A stretch of 64,000 nucleotides of DNA. Origin: Streptantibioticus rubrisoli. Lineage in GTDB: Bacteria > Actinomycetota > Actinomycetes > Streptomycetales > Streptomycetaceae. Each line of letters begins with the position of its first letter. Position 1 is the stretch's first letter. The stretch spans positions 1 to 64,000 of the forward strand of contig NZ_JANFNH010000024.1 of assembly GCF_024436055.1 (NCBI RefSeq). Reading direction: 5' to 3'. Made by a program: the position numbers and the translations under genes. A model generated the notes under the pieces. It was not told the origin of the DNA, did not search any database, and saw only the letters and a list, made by a program, of their open reading frames with translations. Positions 63,802 to 64,000 of this stretch are shown here, in pieces.

Positions 63802-64000
63802 TCACTCCCCCGACAGCCTGCCCCGGACCCGGTCCAGCACATCCGCGTACCGCGCCTCCGCGCCGTAACGCGTGGGCTCGTAGTAGCGCCTGCCGTGCAC
63901 CTCGTCCGGGGCGTACTGCTGGGCGGCGATGGCGCCCGGCAGGTCGTGCGGATACTGGTAGCCCTCGCCGTGGCCGAGCTTGCCCGCGCCCTTGTAGTGG
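63802..64000 (-). CDS. rarA: Replication-associated recombination protein RarA (3' end, partial)
   Basis: The last 65 residues, running off the right edge. HYKGAGKLGHGEGYQYPHDL and QQYAPDE match the C-terminal domain of the RarA/MgsA AAA+ ATPase, which acts at stalled replication forks. The stop is TGA at 63804-63802. The ATPase domain lies beyond this window. Confidence 0.9.
   Translation of the reverse strand, partial: HYKGAGKLGHGEGYQYPHDLPGAIAAQQYAPDEVHGRRYYEPTRYGAEARYADVLDRVRGRLSGE

Overview
High-GC (about 72%) actinobacterial chromosome from the family Streptomycetaceae, most likely Streptomyces. The evidence is the codon bias (G/C at third positions, many GTG/TTG starts) and genes typical of that family: bldD, the actinobacterial integration host factor mihF, an actinobacterial pyr operon with PyrR, a helicase-motif-less PriA, a PGKGP-type EF-P and a DmdR/IdeR-type iron box. 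Almost everything is core housekeeping. No prophage, IS element, CRISPR array, rRNA or tRNA was seen. Recognised genes cover most of the sequence.

Layout. 0.2-9.9 kb: atypical SDR, SURF1, Zn-ribbon protein, DEDDh exonuclease, alcohol dehydrogenase, moaA, two small proteins and a TldE-TldD pair. 10-16.4 kb: fabG-fabI (fatty-acid elongation), a divergent GntR regulator / CynX-type exporter pair with a 40-aa partner peptide, SixA phosphatase, serB. 16.5-24.3 kb: Lrp regulator plus amino-acid permease, guaB1 (probable GMP reductase), htpX-pspAB, a secreted RNase-barstar pair, and a SorC-type regulator. 24.4-28.3 kb: def-fmt-rsmB-rpe on the minus strand. 29-35.5 kb: mihF-gmk-rpoZ-coaBC-metK-priA. 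35.7-45.9 kb: the pyrimidine operon pyrR-pyrB-pyrC-(membrane protein)-carA-carB-pyrD-pyrF, mostly with 4-nt start/stop overlaps. 46-49.8 kb: bldD, then efp-nusB and neighbours. 49.9-59.8 kb: alaS-ruvX-mltG-aroE-aroC-aroK-aroB-aroQ, one long co-directional run. 60-64 kb: a STAND-type ATPase, rpsD, an iron-box-controlled DUF2470 gene, a YciI protein, and the 3' end of rarA.

Regulation visible in the DNA: a PyrR-binding loop beside the pyrR Shine-Dalgarno sequence; a palindrome overlapping the bldD -10 box; an inverted repeat between -35 and -10 of a probably leaderless cynX-type promoter; an iron box between rpsD and the DUF2470 gene; a 14-bp AT-rich palindrome upstream of the permease-Lrp unit; and several strong hairpin terminators, including a 22-bp stem inside the pyr operon.

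Most unusual observation: a 54-bp-period repeat sits in frame inside two unrelated protein genes (the pyr-operon membrane protein at 42.6 kb and the ATPase at 60.3 kb). The two arrays share a 30-bp identical core but lie in opposite orientation relative to their genes, so they encode unrelated peptides. This looks like a mobile or propagating intragenic minisatellite tolerated in surface loops. Dispersed intergenic repeats, including a 59-bp perfect inverted pair 5.7 kb apart, are also present.
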